Positions 28,090 to 35,395 of a stretch of 64,000 nucleotides of DNA are shown piece by piece. The number at the start of each line of letters is the position of its first letter. Positions within the stretch are counted from its first letter, which is position 1. A program made the translations under genes and the position numbers. Source of the DNA: Methanolobus sp. Lineage in GTDB: Archaea > Halobacteriota > Methanosarcinia > Methanosarcinales > Methanosarcinaceae. The stretch is from positions 1 through 64,000 of the forward strand of contig NZ_JADQBZ010000004.1 of the NCBI RefSeq assembly GCF_016278365.1. Direction: 5' to 3'. The notes under the pieces are model-generated. The model did not search any database. It saw only the letters and a program-made list of their open reading frames with translations, and had not been told where the DNA came from.

Positions 28090-28647
28090 ATGTCTCCAGA
28101 AAACACCCACATCTGCCCCCTAGAACACTCCGGCCGCCTCGACAGCAGTATCCGCAGATGGCTGCAGAACCCGCAGAAGATACTCGCACCCTATGTCAGA
28201 GAAGGGATGGACGTGCTGGAAGTGGGGTGCGGGCCGGGATTTTTCACGCTTGACATAGCCCGCATGGTCGGGAAGAGCGGGCGGGTGGTGGCTGTTGATC
28301 TGCAGGAAGGCATGCTTCAGATAGTGAGGGATAAGGTCCGGGGGTCTGGAGTGGAAGGGAGGATCGTGCTGCACAGGTGTGAGGCGGAACGGCTGGGCGT
28401 GTCCGGGAGCTTTGACCTGGTGTTCCTGTTCTACGTGGTGCATGAGGTGCCGGACAGGGGGGCACTCTTCCGGGAAGTGGTGGCGCTGCTCAAGGACGGA
28501 GGGCTGGTCTATGTTGAGGAGCCGCCCTTTGAGGTCTCAGGGAAGGCATTTGAGGAAACGCTGAGGATCGCCGGTGACGCGGGGCTTGAGGTTACGGGGA
28601 GGCCGAAGAGGTTTCCGGACAGGGCGGCGGTGCTGAAAAAGCCGTAG
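28090..28647 (+). CDS. Class I SAM-dependent methyltransferase
   Basis: A 185-residue small-molecule type methyltransferase. The start is set at MSPENTHICP, which has AAAGGA upstream. Seen: motif I VLEVGCGPGFFTLDIA, an acidic strand end VAVDLQEGML, a HRCEAERLG segment and FDLVFLFYVVHEVPD (motif IV region). It belongs to the UbiE/Methyltransf_11-type group; the substrate is unknown. It is GC-rich, unlike the AT-rich helicase gene just upstream, so the two probably have different origins. A hairpin repeat lies on either side. Confidence 0.8.
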   Translation: MSPENTHICPLEHSGRLDSSIRRWLQNPQKILAPYVREGMDVLEVGCGPGFFTLDIARMVGKSGRVVAVDLQEGMLQIVRDKVRGSGVEGRIVLHRCEAERLGVSGSFDLVFLFYVVHEVPDRGALFREVVALLKDGGLVYVEEPPFEVSGKAFEETLRIAGDAGLEVTGRPKRFPDRAAVLKKP

Positions 28648-28672
28648 GATGAGTATCTATCTGTTTTAGATG

Positions 28673-28689
28673 GGTGACTTATGGTCATC
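28673..28689. repeat. Hairpin repeat copy 2 (degenerate)
   Basis: GGTGAC and GTCATC flank a five-base spacer; one pair is a wobble. It looks like an eroded copy of the island hairpin family and lies between the 3' ends of the methyltransferase gene and hicA. Confidence 0.35.
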
Positions 28690-28909
28690 TTTCATTCAAA
28701 AAGTCTTCAAGCGATACATCTGCTTGTTTAAGTATACTATTCAATGTGCCCTTTTTCAGAGGGTCATGTAAAGGTACGGTCACGGTGTCATGTCCGCGTT
28801 GAAGGAACACGTGACTACCTTTTTGCCTAACAACCACAAAACCAAGTTTCACCAGGATCTTGATAGCCTTCCGGCCGGAAATTACAGGAATCTCAGGCAC
28901 TTGCAACAT
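28685..28909 (-). CDS. hicA: HicA-family mRNA interferase toxin
   Basis: A 74-residue protein with the small double-stranded RNA-binding-like fold of HicA: SGRKAIKILVKLGFVVVRQKGSH with the catalytic His in GSHVFL, then TVTVPLHDPLKKGTLNSILKQ. HicA cleaves mRNA and is neutralised by HicB. The start is placed at MLQVPEIP, inside the end of hicB (17-base overlap), the usual coupled layout. A decayed second copy exists near 37.3 kb. Confidence 0.88.
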   Translation of the reverse strand: MLQVPEIPVISGRKAIKILVKLGFVVVRQKGSHVFLQRGHDTVTVPLHDPLKKGTLNSILKQADVSLEDFLNER

Positions 28910-29105
28910 CAACCTTTGCGATCTCGCCAAGTACTCTGGCCTGCTCTTCAGTGACCTCAAGCACCAGTTCGATGGCTTCCTTGATATTTTCAAGGGCTTC
29001 TTCTTTAGTATCTCCTTCACTGATCGCTGCGGGGAGTTCGAGGCAACGTGCAGTGTATCCACCCTCTTCTGCTATTTCAAGAACTATTGTGTACTCCATG
29101 CTCAT
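28893..29105 (-). CDS. hicB: HicB-family antitoxin
   Basis: A 70-residue HicB: MEYTIVLEIAEEGGYTARCLELP with the partial RNase H-like fold, then AISEGDTKEEALENIKEAIELVLE. It lacks a separate C-terminal HTH/RHH domain, as many short HicB proteins do. It precedes hicA and overlaps it. HicB binds and inhibits HicA and usually represses its own promoter. The first Met or the third codon Met could be the start. A 5' fragment of this gene is duplicated near 29.75 kb. Confidence 0.87.
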   Translation of the reverse strand: MSMEYTIVLEIAEEGGYTARCLELPAAISEGDTKEEALENIKEAIELVLEVTEEQARVLGEIAKVDVASA

Positions 29106-29171
29106 TCATCTGTGATTCTTGTATATTAAATTGATTTATCGGGAAGTCCACTTTTACTAAGTGTGTCCATG

Positions 29172-29206
29172 GGTGACCACATCCTGACCGCACTATTGTG
29201 GTCACC
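29172..29206. repeat. Hairpin repeat copy 3
   Basis: Perfect arms GGTGACCACA and TGTGGTCACC around a 15-base loop (TCCTGACCGCACTAT); 35 bases in all. It lies between the hicB start and the 3' end of the DUF2283-like gene. Its loop is nearly the same as in copy 4, so the whole 35 bases is the repeat unit. Confidence 0.85.
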
Positions 29207-29236
29207 TCTCGTAGTTATTCTTTAAATGTTCGTATT

Positions 29237-29632
29237 CTATGTGATCATGGCAAGCGATCCGCTGCCTGTTGGCAGGTTCATTGAATTCATTGCCGATGCA
29301 CAGGCCACACGCTCGACCTCTACATTCCGTTTTAGTATTTTCAGGTCCAGCGTTACATTGATGAGATTCTCAGATACCTCCAGTTTCACATCAAGTCCGA
29401 GTTTTCGGGAAACTATGGATTGCCGGACATCCTGTCTGGTAATGCCGAATCTCCCCGAGACATAGAGGATCTCCACGCTCATGAGAGAGTTGTCTTCTGC
29501 GATATCCAGTATGATCCCATCCACATCTACGGATGTCCTGTACTTCAGGCCACGAGCATAGCTGAAAAGGCTGTCGTTCTGAAGATCATAATCCACTGCA
29601 TCGCCTTTGCGAACGGTTACTGGTTCACTCAT
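29237..29632 (-). CDS. DUF2283-like small protein
   Basis: A 131-residue protein. The first 65 residues follow the DUF2283 pattern: DYDLQNDSLFSYARG, then SVDVDGIILDIAEDNSLMSVEILYVSG, with the usual gap and acidic residues. The second half (IVSRKLGLDVKLEVSENLINVTLDLKILKR) is a beta-rich extension that I cannot assign. DUF2283 proteins are small, often near toxin-antitoxin or mobile genes; no biochemical role is established that I can rely on. It stands alone between hairpin repeats. Confidence 0.65.
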   Translation of the reverse strand: MSEPVTVRKGDAVDYDLQNDSLFSYARGLKYRTSVDVDGIILDIAEDNSLMSVEILYVSGRFGITRQDVRQSIVSRKLGLDVKLEVSENLINVTLDLKILKRNVEVERVACASAMNSMNLPTGSGSLAMIT

Positions 29633-29730
29633 TTGTCCTCACTCTTCTGCTGCGTGTTTCCTTAAAACATGTTATCAGTGATATTTTTACAGGATTGGAG
29701 TCAATAATGCCAAAGATAACAATGAGATCA

Positions 29731-29800
29731 TATTCTTCAACGATTGTGTACTCCATGCTCATCCATCAGTGGTTCTGGCATAGATTTATTCATTGGGCAA
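29731..29800 (-). pseudogene. Duplicated 5' fragment of hicB with its upstream flank
   Basis: On the minus strand this region reads the hicB start (MSMEYTIV) and about 45 bases of its upstream flank, closely similar to 29080-29140, then diverges into unrelated sequence (EEYDLIVIFG). No hicB body or hicA follows. It is a relic of a second hicBA locus or of a local duplication. Confidence 0.6.
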
Positions 29801-29870
29801 AATTCCATTGTATTGATTGCAGTTTGAATATTCTCAAGCCGGATATTCTGACAAGGATTCGGAGAACAGC

Positions 29871-30266
29871 TTACTTTTGTGCCGTTTGTTGTATTTGTAT
29901 CAGGTTGCCACAGCTATCGTCCAAGACTGCTATGGTCACCTGGGGCATCACTTCTGTCGGCTCCATCGTAAACTTCACACCCCGTTCTTTTAGCTTTTCA
30001 TACTCTGCACGGACGTCCCCGACACCAAAGGATGCGGCAGAGATACCTTGTTCAAATATTCCTTTCTGGTATGCCTGTGCCACTGGATTGTCGTTGGGCT
30101 CAAGCAAAAGCTCGGTCCCGTTCTGATCGTCAGGGGAAACGACGGTAAGCCACCTGTATCCTTCAGCAGCAACATCACTCTTTTTCACGAAGCCCAGCAC
30201 TTCGGTGTAGAATTTCAGAGCCTTTTCCTGATCACTTACAAACACTGAGGTTAGTATGATTTTCAT
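29871..30266 (-). CDS. VOC-family (glyoxalase/bleomycin-resistance fold) protein
   Basis: A 131-residue single-domain vicinal-oxygen-chelate protein: FVSDQEKALKFYTEVLGFVKKSD, RWLTVVSPDDQNGTELLLEP, FGVGDVRAEYEKLKERGVKF and LDDSCGNLIQIQQ. The likely metal residues differ from classic glyoxalase I (no His in the first strand), so the substrate is open; antibiotic or electrophile handling is possible. Monocistronic, with an AT-rich promoter region upstream. Confidence 0.82.
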   Translation of the reverse strand: MKIILTSVFVSDQEKALKFYTEVLGFVKKSDVAAEGYRWLTVVSPDDQNGTELLLEPNDNPVAQAYQKGIFEQGISAASFGVGDVRAEYEKLKERGVKFTMEPTEVMPQVTIAVLDDSCGNLIQIQQTAQK

Positions 30267-30610
30267 AGTTATTCATTTGGAGTTAGCTGCTTATAAATAT
30301 TCGTTTTCTTAGGTGAAATAGAAAAAATATATTATATTCCACAAAAAAATCAAGTTTTCTTCCATTTGAAATCCTGTATACATCACTCGTCAAAGAAAAT
30401 ATTTGGATAATGATATATAATTACCATATGGCAGAAACCAGGGAATTTCTTCCTGTTTCTCTGTTTTCTCTTTTCTATATGTACACTTAGACGGGTGACC
30501 ACATCCTGAATGCATTATTGTGGTAACCTGCAGCCTTCAAAGTACGTGGCTCAGGGCAGTAGCAGCATGGACTATTTAATCAAAGAGGACAGGTTCTATC
30601 ACAGGAAAAT
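30267..30610. other. Intergenic region between VOC and DUF3795 genes
   Basis: AT-rich left half with TATA-like words for the divergent VOC gene (around 30290-30340), and a right half with hairpin repeat copy 4 about 85 bases before the DUF3795 start. No gene is supported. Confidence 0.4.
30494..30528. repeat. Hairpin repeat copy 4
   Basis: Arms GGTGACCACA and TGTGGTAACC (one mismatch) with a 15-base loop; 35 bases. The loop starts TCCTGA and shares GCA and TAT with copy 3. It lies upstream of the DUF3795 gene, not at a gene end, which argues against all copies being simple terminators. Confidence 0.8.
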
Positions 30611-31165
30611 ATGGATATAAGATACCCTGAAATTGGAATATGCGGACTTTCCTGCAGGCTCTGTCCGAATTACCACATGACCACAGAAAGCCGATGCCTG
30701 GGCTGTAAAAGCGAAGGCCGGATGGCAGTAGGCTGTCCTTTCATCACCTGTGCAGTAAAGAAGAAAGGGGTTGAGTTCTGCTGGGATTGCGGGGAGAATG
30801 AAACCTGCCAGAAGTGGAAAAAGCACCGGGGTGCAGGAAAAAAGAATGATTCCTTCAAGTGCTATCAGAAACTTGAAGTCGATATCGCCTCTATCCAAAA
30901 AAATGGTGTGACCGAATTTGAGAAGTCACAAAAGATAAGGGAACAGTTGCTACAGGGAATGTTGCAGCAATTCAACGAGGGGCGTTCGAAAAGTTACTTC
31001 TGTATTGCAGCTACGGTTTTAGAGATAGCGGAATTAAAAGAAGCATTGGATAAAGCAACAAAGGGATCTGAAGGATTAGCTCTTAAAGAGCGATCCGGAT
31101 TACTCCATTCTATGTTAGACGATATCGCCGCCAGAAAACATTACAATCTGAAACTGAGAAAATGA
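30611..31165 (+). CDS. DUF3795 cysteine-rich protein
   Basis: A 184-residue protein with the N-terminal DUF3795 zinc/cysteine pattern: GICGLSCRLCPNYH, SRCLGCKSEGR, GCPFITCAVKKKG and FCWDCGENETCQKWKK, roughly residues 9-78. The remainder is helical and charged. DUF3795 proteins are common in methanogens and clostridia, and probably bind metal; the function is unknown. It appears monocistronic inside the island. Confidence 0.78.
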   Translation: MDIRYPEIGICGLSCRLCPNYHMTTESRCLGCKSEGRMAVGCPFITCAVKKKGVEFCWDCGENETCQKWKKHRGAGKKNDSFKCYQKLEVDIASIQKNGVTEFEKSQKIREQLLQGMLQQFNEGRSKSYFCIAATVLEIAELKEALDKATKGSEGLALKERSGLLHSMLDDIAARKHYNLKLRK

Positions 31166-31263
31166 TCGGTAAGGCTCTCCAATGCATAAACAGCCTGGTA
31201 CACTTCATATCACATAGCTGGCAGCAATACAAAATACTCTGCTGCAGCAACAACAGAAAGTCA

Positions 31264-31722
31264 TCATTCAACCGGCATCACTATGCGTGTCAGGAGTTCG
31301 CTCTCAGGCACTTCCATGGGAGAATTGTAATAATACTCGTAAGAGATGCCCTTTGCTCTGTACCCATTCTCCTCGATCCATTTTGCTATATCAGTATAGG
31401 GTTTTTCCATGCCTGCATAAGGGCCCTTGTATGTCGTGGACACATATTTGCCTGCGGGTATCTCTGACCTGTTGATCTCATCGTTGCCTTCCAGTGGCTC
31501 CGCAACCGGGAAACCGATCTCCAGGTCCAGGTCATCCATATCCATATTATAGTAGGCGACAAAAGGTGCTCCTGCTGGCTGCTTGCCAATCTTCTCCATA
31601 TACTGCATGATCTTTCCGTAGCTCTCCCCGATTATGTTTGGAAGGTCCCGAACCGCTGCCCTGGTCCTGATCGACAGCACAGGTTGTACTTGCTCTTCTT
31701 TCATCTCGATTCCATTGTTCAT
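31264..31722 (-). CDS. GyrI-like / AraC effector-binding domain protein
   Basis: A 152-residue stand-alone effector-binding (SOUL/GyrI-like) domain: VLSIRTRAAVRDLPNIIGESYGKIM, PFVAYYNMDMDDLDLEIGFPV, GKYVSTTYKGPYAGMEKPYTDI and a C-terminal Glu (LLTRIVMPVE). Such domains bind small cationic ligands and can work as gyrase inhibitors, sensors or hydrolases. No HTH is present, so it is not itself a transcription factor. Confidence 0.8.
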   Translation of the reverse strand: MNNGIEMKEEQVQPVLSIRTRAAVRDLPNIIGESYGKIMQYMEKIGKQPAGAPFVAYYNMDMDDLDLEIGFPVAEPLEGNDEINRSEIPAGKYVSTTYKGPYAGMEKPYTDIAKWIEENGYRAKGISYEYYYNSPMEVPESELLTRIVMPVE

Positions 31723-31867
31723 TTTAACTTCTCCAATATTTGAGCGTAAAAATTACTGTGTATTTCTGGTAAATAATTCTTATGTACTGTAGCTTTGATT
31801 TGTTGCTTTGCTATTGATTTGAATGGCTTATCTGAGGATATCAAACAAGTTCCTAAACGCCACTTCT

Positions 31868-31893
31868 AATTTCAGTACTTCACTAATTTTAGT
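31868..31893. repeat. Solitary copy of the insertion sequence end
   Basis: The words ATTTCAGTACTTCACTAATTTT closely match the inverted terminal sequence at the right end of the nearby insertion sequence (minus-strand ATTCAGTACTTCGCTAATTTT near 34240). No transposase is attached on either side. It may be a relic of an earlier insertion or of a non-autonomous element. Confidence 0.45.
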
Positions 31894-31952
31894 ATTTCTC
31901 AATTTATTATTCTAGTAAAATATGCAGTTGAGATAATTGATTAATTATTAAC

Positions 31953-32480
31953 TTAGTCGATTGCAAAGTAAAATACAACAACATGTAATACAAATAGCAG
32001 AAATGCGATAACCAAATAGGTTTGTTTCCTGTGTGCTACTAAAAACCCTATTAGTGCATGAATTATTGAAAGTGGCCAAACCTCCAAAATAAGATTTGAC
32101 ATGCGATGCCAAGTTAAGTGATTGATAGCTTGTTCGAATCCGAAGTCAAGAATAATGGCTAGAACATCAGTTTGAAAAAAGATAAGTGGATACAACAAAA
32201 ATCCAAATATGGTAGAAGTTATTTTATGTTCAGTATAATGACCATAAAAGAATAATGGGATTAATGGTCCAATTATTATAAAGTAATAAAAATACGGATC
32301 GACAAAGGATATGAAAAAGCTTAGTATCCCTGAATATCTTCCTTTTTCAAAAAGTACCCATGTTAGTGCGAATATGAATGGAATACCAAGAATAAAGATG
32401 ATTGAATTATTTGGATTCGTAATCGTTTCTCTAATCTTGTCTCGACACTCGACTGTTTTGTATAATTTATTTAGTTTCAT
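31953..32480 (-). CDS. AT-rich integral membrane protein of unknown function
   Basis: A 175-residue protein with about five predicted membrane segments (residues 26-46, 50-85, 90-112, 128-145, 152-173) and a short charged N-terminus (KLNKLYKTVECRDKIRET). I do not recognise a family. Its base composition is clearly lower in GC than the core genes and resembles the neighbouring insertion sequence, suggesting transferred DNA. Monocistronic. Confidence 0.55.
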   Translation of the reverse strand: MKLNKLYKTVECRDKIRETITNPNNSIIFILGIPFIFALTWVLFEKGRYSGILSFFISFVDPYFYYFIIIGPLIPLFFYGHYTEHKITSTIFGFLLYPLIFFQTDVLAIILDFGFEQAINHLTWHRMSNLILEVWPLSIIHALIGFLVAHRKQTYLVIAFLLFVLHVVVFYFAID

Positions 32481-32954
32481 AATATCAAGTCTTTTTGATA
32501 CTAATAAAAAGACAGGAAGAAATTTTGGTTTTGGTATTCATATTCTTACCTCTTTTAATGTACTCCAGAAGCAAGGATACACAAACTTTAAACTTGATCA
32601 AAGCTAACATTACCATGCCTCTGGGCAATGCCGGGGTTCAAGCCGACTTTGCAAATTCAGTGTGAACTCCGGCTCACATTCTTACAATGTGATATTAAAT
32701 GGTAATAGATTATATTATTTAAGTATTATGTCCATTGATTGAACTGTTTGTGCTATAAAAATATATGAAAATAACACCAAACTTAATAATTTTATCTATA
32801 ATGTTGCTACATAATTGCGAATGTATCATACAACAGAACATTGTGAAAAAATATAGTGGAGATTATAGGGTATTCACCAAATTTCAGTTGGAAGATATGG
32901 CCATAGTATATAAATAGAATATATATTACTCCCAACGTAAATAACCTATGAATA
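32481..32954. other. AT-rich intergenic region left of the insertion sequence
   Basis: No gene is supported. It holds an 11-bp-stem hairpin (separate entry), many TATA-like words, and the left edge of the insertion sequence. The AT content and lack of coding sequence fit old mobile DNA. Confidence 0.4.
32630..32673. repeat. GC-rich hairpin in AT-rich surroundings
   Basis: GCCGGGGTTCA and TGAACTCCGGC pair with one G-T wobble across 22 bases. It is the only GC-rich patch in this gap. It is not a tRNA: no acceptor or D-arm can be drawn around the GGTTCAAG word. Confidence 0.45.
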
Positions 32955-34242
32955 CAAAGTTAGTGGTTCGCTAATTTCGTCTCCTCGTGTCCTTACCACT
33001 ATTGGATTACCTTAAACATTGCACTACTACTGAATTTTTAACCTTCTCCTAAGCCATTCTTCAACAAACAGAATAAACCTGGCAAATCTGAACTTGTCTT
33101 CATCAATGGTTATTGGACCTGGTTTTACTATTGTGAAATGTTTTTTCTGGAGACAAAGCCATGTATTTCTCAGCAGGAACGATATTAGTGTAAAGAAGTA
33201 TCTGAAAGTTACATCTTTTGTTGATGTTCTTGGTTTAACGATATTTCTCATCCTATATGATGACTCGATAGCAAACCTTCTTCTGTAGACGTTACTAACC
33301 TTTCTTTGAGACCATTTAATCCCATAAACTACAAAAGCAAGGTTTTCACACCCATATTTGCCTCTTTTACCTTTCAGATACTTCACATCAATTACAATAT
33401 CCAGATGAACTTCTTTCTTTTGAGCATTCTTCATTACATATTCAGTAGACCTTGCCTTTCTCCCGTTAAGCAGTTGTTTGATTGCTTTTCCTCTTCTTAC
33501 TACTGGTGTAATGTGAGGGATATCTTTGTTCTGCAAGAACTCAAACACATCAACTGAATAGAACTCTCTGTCCAGACAAAGCACCTTGATATTGAAATCC
33601 AGTTCATCGATAAGATCTATGAAATAAGTGAGGTAGTCAACCTTTGTTTTATTCCTTTCAACAGGAATAACTGCAAGAGTATACCTATAATTTTTGTTTA
33701 TTATAGACAGTGATACATATGAATAAAAAGAGTTAGTGGACTTCTTGGCCTGACTACGTATCACGTAGTCTTCATTGGATGAATCAACTTTTCCATAATA
33801 TGGATCATTTGTAAAATCGATAGCAAACTCATACTTTTTCTCTGGTTTTAGAGTACTGACAGAACTTTGAAGAAGAATGCTTTGATTTGCCTGGATAAGC
33901 TCTTCGAGACTTAGTTTCCTGAGATGATATCTTAATGATGTCTCACAGGGAATCTCTTGATAGTGTTTTGACGCAGAATGAACTGAACTTTTATCGACTG
34001 CCATACATATGGCAGTGTTAAATAGATTTTTAGAGTTAAGTTTACCGTTTATCTTTATATCGATATTATTTATAAGTGGTTTCAGAACAGCATCAATACA
34101 TTGTTTTGGTCTTAATTCAAGTTTAGAAGTGGTTCGTGAATTGTATGGTAGAAATGACATATGGCGGCGTTTTAGCCGCATATAAAGCTATTGGATAGCA
34201 TAATTCGGTAGTCTATTCAAAATTAGCGAAGTACTGAATTTG
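32955..34242. mobile_element. Insertion sequence with DDE transposase (probably ISH3 family)
   Basis: About 1.29 kb with imperfect inverted ends: the left end reads CAAAGTTAGTGGTTCGCTAA and the right end on the minus strand reads CAAATTCAGTACTTCGCTAA, continuing similarly for a few bases. One transposase gene fills it. ATGAA occurs just outside both edges (32948 and 34243) but two bases off on the left, so the target duplication is uncertain. The exact edges may shift by a few bases. Confidence 0.65.
33027..34181 (-). CDS. IS4/ISH3-type DDE transposase
   Basis: A 384-residue apparently intact transposase. The RNase H-like core has the first Asp in YEFAIDFTNDPYYGK near residue 120, the second Asp in VLCLDREFYSVDVF near 201, and the Glu in RRRFAIESSYRMRN near 306, with the YREK-like spacing of IS4-group enzymes. 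The N-terminal helical part probably binds the ends. AT-rich. No frameshift or stop is seen, so the element could be active. Confidence 0.85.
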   Translation of the reverse strand: MRLKRRHMSFLPYNSRTTSKLELRPKQCIDAVLKPLINNIDIKINGKLNSKNLFNTAICMAVDKSSVHSASKHYQEIPCETSLRYHLRKLSLEELIQANQSILLQSSVSTLKPEKKYEFAIDFTNDPYYGKVDSSNEDYVIRSQAKKSTNSFYSYVSLSIINKNYRYTLAVIPVERNKTKVDYLTYFIDLIDELDFNIKVLCLDREFYSVDVFEFLQNKDIPHITPVVRRGKAIKQLLNGRKARSTEYVMKNAQKKEVHLDIVIDVKYLKGKRGKYGCENLAFVVYGIKWSQRKVSNVYRRRFAIESSYRMRNIVKPRTSTKDVTFRYFFTLISFLLRNTWLCLQKKHFTIVKPGPITIDEDKFRFARFILFVEEWLRRRLKIQ

Positions 34243-34261
34243 ATGAAAGCCCACAACTTAA

Positions 34262-34428
34262 AATCCGTGTTCATCTGTGTAAATCGGTGTCTTTGAGCTA
34301 AAATGGTTTGCATTTCTGGATTTATTTTTCAGACACGGATTAACACGGGATTTACACGGATTTGACCTGCAGAGGATTTCTAGACCCATATTCCAAGAAT
34401 CCGTGTTCATCCGCGTAAATCTGTGTCT
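34262..34428. repeat. Cluster of dispersed ATCCGTGTTMATC-type repeats
   Basis: Three copies of a roughly 32-base repeat: plus orientation at 34262-34292 (AATCCGTGTTCATCTGTGTA), inverted at 34332-34363 (GACACGGATTAACACGGGAT), plus at 34397-34428. Copies in opposite orientation can fold on each other. Very similar repeats are widespread in prokaryotic genomes. A second locus is near 38.7 kb. Confidence 0.75.
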
Positions 34429-34728
34429 CAAAGAAGATTGTGAAAAGCATCAGTCTGAATGGAAAAGAAAGCGGACTTTTGAATCCGAAATCGAATTTGA
34501 TGTTTCAATCTACAGAGCGCAAAGCAGCAAAAATATCCCGTGGTGCTCTTCTAACTTTTCTTTCATCTGCCTCATTTAACAAAAAAGAGCCAATGCACTT
34601 CAAATAGGTGACCACAGATATATATCCATTTTGTGGTCACCTCTGTTTCAAAAACCGGCTCTTTGGATCTTCGGGCAGGATATCTCTTTCTTTTGAACTC
34701 CATGCCTCAAAATGCTTAAATATGACTA
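34429..34728. other. Intergenic region between the repeat cluster and the tetR promoter
   Basis: No gene is supported. It contains hairpin repeat copy 5 and, at its right end, the TATA box (about 34714-34724) of the tetR operon. Confidence 0.4.
34607..34641. repeat. Hairpin repeat copy 5
   Basis: Perfect arms GGTGACCACA and TGTGGTCACC with a 15-base loop (GATATATATCCATTT); 35 bases. It lies 142 bases upstream of the tetR start, with no gene ending into it from the left. Confidence 0.85.
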
Positions 34729-34744
34729 TGGTCATTAATGACCA
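34729..34744. promoter_or_regulatory. Probable TetR operator
   Basis: TGGTCATTAATGACCA is a perfect 16-base palindrome, and the flanks extend the symmetry (TGAC...GTCA over 34724-34751). It sits just downstream of the likely TATA box and 40 bases before the tetR ATG, ideal for autorepression of the tetR-ABC operon. Confidence 0.7.
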
Positions 34745-34783
34745 CGGTCACATTGACATCGGCCAGCAAATAAATGAGGCAAT

Positions 34784-35395
34784 ATGTCCCTCCGTGAAAA
34801 AAAGAAACAGGAAACAAGAGACCGGATATTTGAGATATCCGGAAGGCTGTTCAGGGAAAAGGGCTTTGAGAACACCACAGTTGATGAGATCACACAGGAA
34901 GCCGGCATAGCCAAAGGTACGTTCTTCAATTACTTCCCCACAAAAGAATCGCTTCTGCTTTACTTCAGGGAACGCAAGGAAGAACTTGTTTTCAATATAC
35001 TTGGATCACAGATAGCTACAAATGCGCCTGCAAAGGATAAAATAAAGAATTTCCTTGTTCTCCTTGCAGAGAACTATGAAAAGGACAAGGTGCTTTTGAG
35101 GATGCTGTTCTTTGAACACAGGCGATTGGTCATGGCCTCAGGGCAGCACCCGGACAGAAAGCAACACGGGCACGGTAATCAGCTACGGTTCATAAGTATA
35201 CTCCGTGATCTTCTCAAAGAGGGTGTGGAGAACGGAGAGATTAAGGAAAGGGTTGACCTTCAGATCGCATCAGAGACCCTGCATGCCGTCTATTTCCACT
35301 CACTTATGATGTGGATGCACTCAGATACGGATGACTCGTTTTCCAGGGATCTCTCTGCAAAGATAGACTTAGTGTTCGAGGGCATCGGAGAATGA
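34784..35395 (+). CDS. TetR-family transcriptional regulator
   Basis: A 203-residue regulator. The N-terminal HTH is typical: IFEISGRLFREKGFENTTVDEITQEAGIAKGTFFNYFPTKESLL, residues about 14-57. The C-terminal helical ligand domain is of general TetR_C type. GAGG precedes the ATG. The stop overlaps the start of the ABC ATPase gene (ATGA), so it is cotranscribed with the exporter it presumably controls; a palindrome sits in the promoter. Confidence 0.9.
   Translation: MSLREKKKQETRDRIFEISGRLFREKGFENTTVDEITQEAGIAKGTFFNYFPTKESLLLYFRERKEELVFNILGSQIATNAPAKDKIKNFLVLLAENYEKDKVLLRMLFFEHRRLVMASGQHPDRKQHGHGNQLRFISILRDLLKEGVENGEIKERVDLQIASETLHAVYFHSLMMWMHSDTDDSFSRDLSAKIDLVFEGIGE

Noticed and set aside
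28090-28647. The methyltransferase as the modification partner of the PLD-helicase protein
   Set aside because: Its motifs are those of small-molecule UbiE-type enzymes with no DNA-methylase (N/D)PP(Y/F) motif, and its composition differs from the helicase gene.
29695-30126. A 143-codon plus-strand frame across the hicB fragment and the VOC gene
   Set aside because: Most of it is antisense to the VOC protein; the rest contains the hicB relic, and the translation has no family resemblance.
32630-32673. Possible tRNA or tRNA fragment (GGGGTTCAAGCC word)
   Set aside because: The T-stem does not pair properly and no acceptor, D or anticodon arm can be drawn; it is a simple hairpin.
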